NCBI GenBank assembly: GCA_964500215.1
Contig: CAZCNA010000004.1
Coordinates: 1 to 33,604, forward strand
From: JBDKLC01 sp964500215
Lineage (GTDB): Bacteria; Patescibacteriota; Minisyncoccia; Phycocordibacterales; CAIZLB01
Length of the DNA stretch: 33,604 bases
Direction: 5' to 3'
A model generated the notes under the pieces. That model did not search any database. It saw nothing but the letters and a program-made list of their open reading frames with translations, and was not told where the DNA came from. Shown here piece after piece: positions 31,362 through 33,604 of this stretch. How positions within the stretch are numbered: position 1 is the first letter of the stretch; each line of letters begins with the position of its first letter. Both the position numbers and the translations under genes were made by a program.

Positions 31362-32069
31362 CTATGCAGAATATTCTTTGAGCAAATCTTTGAAATCCAA
31401 AATAGCGTCTTCGGCGGATTCTGATTTGAAAATAGCTGATCCAGATACGAGTCGATCAACACCTGCTTCGAGAAGTTCTTGGGCGGTATCATAATCAACT
31501 CCCCCGTCTACAGAAACAATGACATCAGGAAGGCTTTCTTTCAGCAGTTTGATGCGATCAATTACTGTTGCATCGAACGGCTCACCTTGAAGGCCAATCA
31601 TTTCGATTCCCATAAACTGCACAAAATCAATCGATGCGCGCTGTTCTGTTACAAAAGCAATCACATCTTCGATAGATGTTTTGGATGTGAACGCAATACC
31701 TGTCTCTACACCTTTTTCTTTGAGCTCGGCTAATAGTGGTGCAATCACTGTTCGTGGCGCACTGAGATAATGCAATACAATACGCAAAGCGCCCGCCGCT
31801 GCCCATCGGTCTGCATGAACTTTTGGATCTGTTGCCATGAGGTCTACTTCAACATTCACATCTTCCCAATATGGAAGTCCTTCTTCTTGATTGACGATTT
31901 TGAGAAAATCGCGGTCTTCATCGCGGACAAGAGGCCAACTTTTTGATTTCACAAATTTTCCATCCATGACATCTATCTGCACCGTCGACACAAATTCTTT
32001 AACGCGTTCGATATGTCGTTTGAGGTCTTCAAAATTGTTGGGCATGATTGCCGGGATGATTTCTTTCAT
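31362..32069 (-). CDS. Ribulose-phosphate 3-epimerase-like protein with altered metal ligands
   Basis: TIM-barrel protein of the Rpe family, 235 residues: IPAIMPNNFEDLKRHIERV, VQIDVMDGKFV, VNVEVDLMATDP, FVQFMGIEMIGLQGEPFD and VIVSVDGGVDYDTAQELLEAGVDRLVSGSAIFKS. Both catalytic Asp (D33, D188) are kept. Of the usual metal-binding His residues, the one in HxDxMDG is Q31 and the one in VHLM is D76. The MTVNPGFGGQ loop is replaced by FMGIEMIGLQGEPF. So it may use another metal arrangement, another substrate, or have lost epimerase activity. Its place between rpiB and transketolase supports a pentose-phosphate role. A TATAAT (32083-32088) lies 13 bases before the ATG. Stop TAG. Confidence 0.85.
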   Translation of the reverse strand: MKEIIPAIMPNNFEDLKRHIERVKEFVSTVQIDVMDGKFVKSKSWPLVRDEDRDFLKIVNQEEGLPYWEDVNVEVDLMATDPKVHADRWAAAGALRIVLHYLSAPRTVIAPLLAELKEKGVETGIAFTSKTSIEDVIAFVTEQRASIDFVQFMGIEMIGLQGEPFDATVIDRIKLLKESLPDVIVSVDGGVDYDTAQELLEAGVDRLVSGSAIFKSESAEDAILDFKDLLKEYSA

Positions 32070-32082
32070 ATATTCGGTTTCT

Positions 32083-32088
32083 ATTATA
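32083..32088 (-). promoter_or_regulatory. -10 box of the Rpe-like gene
   Basis: Minus strand TATAAT in the 37-base gap after rpiB, 13 bases before the ATG. It may allow transcription independent of gap-rpiB. Confidence 0.4.
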
Positions 32089-32106
32089 TTGATGTGAGTA
32101 TTGCGC

Positions 32107-32610
32107 TTATGAAAATAAGCCAGCGTCAGGATATTGTTCTATTTCATTTATGCGACGTTCATGTCGAGCGTCTTCTGAGAATTCAGTTTCGAGCCAGAGC
32201 TTCACACTCTCGTATGCTTTGTGTGGAGAAAGGAAGCGCGCTCCGAGCGAAAGGATATTGGCGTCGTTATGTTCACGAGAAAGTGTGATGATTTCATCAG
32301 GACCGCCGTAATAGAGGGCTGCCCGAATATGTGGAAATTTATTCGCAACAATAGCTTCGCCTTGGCCTGAACCACCAATCACAATTCCACGCGCATCCGC
32401 CTTTCCTTCTGATACTTCTCCAGATGCGATAGCCGAATATATTTCGGATACGTCTTTGGCAACCTTTGAAATATAGAGCGGATAATCATCCCCTTCTACG
32501 AGTTCATGTGCGCCGCAATCAATCACCTCATGGCCGTCTTTTAAAAGATGCTCTGTGAGGTATGCCTTTAATTCAAATCCTGCATGGTCCGATCCGATGA
32601 ATAGTTTCAT
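32107..32610 (-). CDS. rpiB: Ribose-5-phosphate isomerase B, Glu-type
   Basis: Interconverts ribose 5-phosphate and ribulose 5-phosphate. 167 residues: MKLFIGSDHAGFELKAYL, a DYPLYISKVAKDV stretch, GIVIGGSGQGEAIVANKFPHIRAAL, SREHNDANILSLGARFLS and HERRINEI. The catalytic Cys of E. coli RpiB is Gly (G79), and Glu (E85, in GQGE) occupies the position used as base in the mycobacterial enzyme, so it should be active in the Glu form. The ATG lies two bases after the gap stop: tight operon with gap. Stop TAA. Confidence 0.93.
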   Translation of the reverse strand: MKLFIGSDHAGFELKAYLTEHLLKDGHEVIDCGAHELVEGDDYPLYISKVAKDVSEIYSAIASGEVSEGKADARGIVIGGSGQGEAIVANKFPHIRAALYYGGPDEIITLSREHNDANILSLGARFLSPHKAYESVKLWLETEFSEDARHERRINEIEQYPDAGLFS

Positions 32611-32612
32611 AT

Positions 32613-33604
32613 TTATTGTATGTGTTCACTTGCTTTAACAACATGCTGTAACAATGCATGTGTATACCCCATTTCATTGTCATACCATGCGAGTACTTTC
32701 ACGAGGTTGCCATCAACTACTCGAGTGAATTTGAGATCTGCAATAGATGCATGTGGATTGCCAATAATATCTCGAGAAACAAGTTCTTCATCTGAAGCTT
32801 CGAAGACACCTGCCCATCGAGGATCTCGAGCGGCCGCTCGCAACAGCTCATTTACTTCTTCTTTTGTTGTTGCTCGCTTTGCAATGAATGTCACATCAAC
32901 AATAGATCCTGCAATCACTGGCACGCGCATTGATACGCCATCGAATTTGCCAGCGAGGTCTGTGATAACTTTTGTAGTTGCGATTGCCGCTCCAGTTGAA
33001 GAAGGCACAATGTTCATCGCGCCGGCTCGTCCTTCACGCCAATCTTTTTTGTTTGGAGCATCAACAAGAGACTGACTTGCTGTATATCCGTGTACTGTAT
33101 TCAAAATCGCTTTCTCCATACCGATAGTTTCGTGAAGGATAGAAATGAGTGGGCTTGCAGCATTTGTTGTACATGATGCATTTGATGTGAGAGAAGCATC
33201 ACCTAGAGCACCTTCGTTGATTCCCATGAGTACGGTCACACCTTGAACAGGAGATCCTGGTTCGTCTTTTGCGGGAGCTGAAATAACAACACGTTTTGCA
33301 CCAGCGTCTTGATGCATTTTTGCTTTTTCGAATGAAGTAAACAATCCAGTTGATTCGAGGACAATGTCGATGCCGAGTTCAGCCCAAGGAAGTTTGCTTG
33401 GTTCTTTTTCACTCAAGTACTTTACTTCGTTGCCATTGATGATGAGCACACCTCGTTCTTTGTCTGCCTTGATATCGAGATCAGATTTTCCGTATGTACT
33501 ATCGTACTTCATCAAATATGCGATGTTTTCGATATCAGCGAGGTCATTGATTGCCACTACTTGGAGAGTAGGTTCTTTGACTGCTAATTTGAGAAATGCT
33601 CGTC
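32613..33604 (-). CDS. gap: Glyceraldehyde-3-phosphate dehydrogenase (partial, 5' end outside the window)
   Basis: Oxidises and phosphorylates G3P to 1,3-bisphosphoglycerate with NAD(P)+. The frame is open to the right edge: the 15 codons before the internal GTG at 33555-33557 read RAFLKLAVKEPTLQV, which continues the standard GAPDH N-terminus; only about 12 residues (through GRIG) are missing. Landmarks: STYGKSDLDIKADK, STGLFTSFEKA, the catalytic SNASCTTNAASPL, TVHGYTASQSLVDAPN, RVPVIAGSIVDVTF and WYDNEMGYTHALLQHV. First gene of the visible gap-rpiB-rpe-tkt run. A start at the GTG 33557 would be wrong. Stop TAA. Confidence 0.96.
   Translation of the reverse strand, partial: RAFLKLAVKEPTLQVVAINDLADIENIAYLMKYDSTYGKSDLDIKADKERGVLIINGNEVKYLSEKEPSKLPWAELGIDIVLESTGLFTSFEKAKMHQDAGAKRVVISAPAKDEPGSPVQGVTVLMGINEGALGDASLTSNASCTTNAASPLISILHETIGMEKAILNTVHGYTASQSLVDAPNKKDWREGRAGAMNIVPSSTGAAIATTKVITDLAGKFDGVSMRVPVIAGSIVDVTFIAKRATTKEEVNELLRAAARDPRWAGVFEASDEELVSRDIIGNPHASIADLKFTRVVDGNLVKVLAWYDNEMGYTHALLQHVVKASEHIQ

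Noticed and set aside
1..33604. UGA recoded to Gly or Trp
   Set aside because: All conserved genes are full length under the standard code, with no in-frame UGA, and conserved Gly and Trp positions use normal codons.
1..33604. CRISPR array, insertion sequence or prophage
   Set aside because: No regularly spaced repeats, transposase, integrase or phage structural genes found on either strand.

Overview
The window reads as a chromosome segment of a reduced-genome bacterium of the Candidate Phyla Radiation (Patescibacteria, most likely a Parcubacteria-type lineage). This rests on trimmed core enzymes (PheRS, ThrRS and RF1 shorter than usual), a transketolase split into two genes, surface proteins paired with a sortase, very strong use of CGA for arginine, almost no Shine-Dalgarno sequences, and stop codons that are nearly all TAA or TAG. 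The lineage is my inference; no rRNA is present to confirm it. The assembly contains two 100-N gaps, one in thrS and one in gyrB. The gyrB gap is flanked by an identical 55-base duplicate and is an artefact.

Layout. 1-2.5 kb, minus strand: nusB fused to the start of a NUDIX domain (runs off the left edge), rpmF, a foreign-looking orphan gene with its own terminator, and rnhB. 2.5-7.5 kb, plus strand: dnaE and thrS. 7.5-11.1 kb: a surface module made of a VPDTG-anchored Ig/PKD-like protein, its sortase, and a divergent membrane-anchored CARDB protein. 11.1-16.3 kb, minus: gyrB, pheT, pheS. 16.3-19.4 kb, plus: processive GT2 glycosyltransferase, membrane thioredoxin-like protein, secreted peptidoglycan-binding protein. 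19.4-22.7 kb, minus: tRNA-Thr(UGU), a small membrane protein, tsf, rpsB, prfA, rpmE. 22.7-23.2 kb: a small accessory islet with a 104-bp folded inverted-repeat element and two tiny membrane ORFs. 23.2-25.4 kb, minus: a coiled-coil lytic transglycosylase and rplY. 25.6-33.6 kb: a central-carbon cluster with an FAD-linked lactate/glycolate dehydrogenase-like gene, class II aldolase, a divergent PfkB kinase, both transketolase halves with a 54-codon membrane ORF between them, an Rpe-like protein, rpiB and a partial gap.

How the genes work together. The carbon cluster links the non-oxidative pentose phosphate pathway (RpiB, Rpe-like, transketolase) to triose-phosphate metabolism (aldolase, GAPDH), with a possible redox outlet through the FAD dehydrogenase. 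The surface module plus the glycosyltransferase, peptidoglycan-binding protein and lytic transglycosylase form an envelope toolkit. The rest is core replication and translation.

The most notable signal is genome-wide in style. Many genes have a sigma70-type -10 box only 6-12 bases (most often 9) upstream of the ATG, often with a good -35, and no Shine-Dalgarno. This predicts leaderless or nearly leaderless mRNAs. The orphan gene at 976-1737 breaks every local rule: TTG start, strong Shine-Dalgarno, TGA stop and mixed arginine codons.
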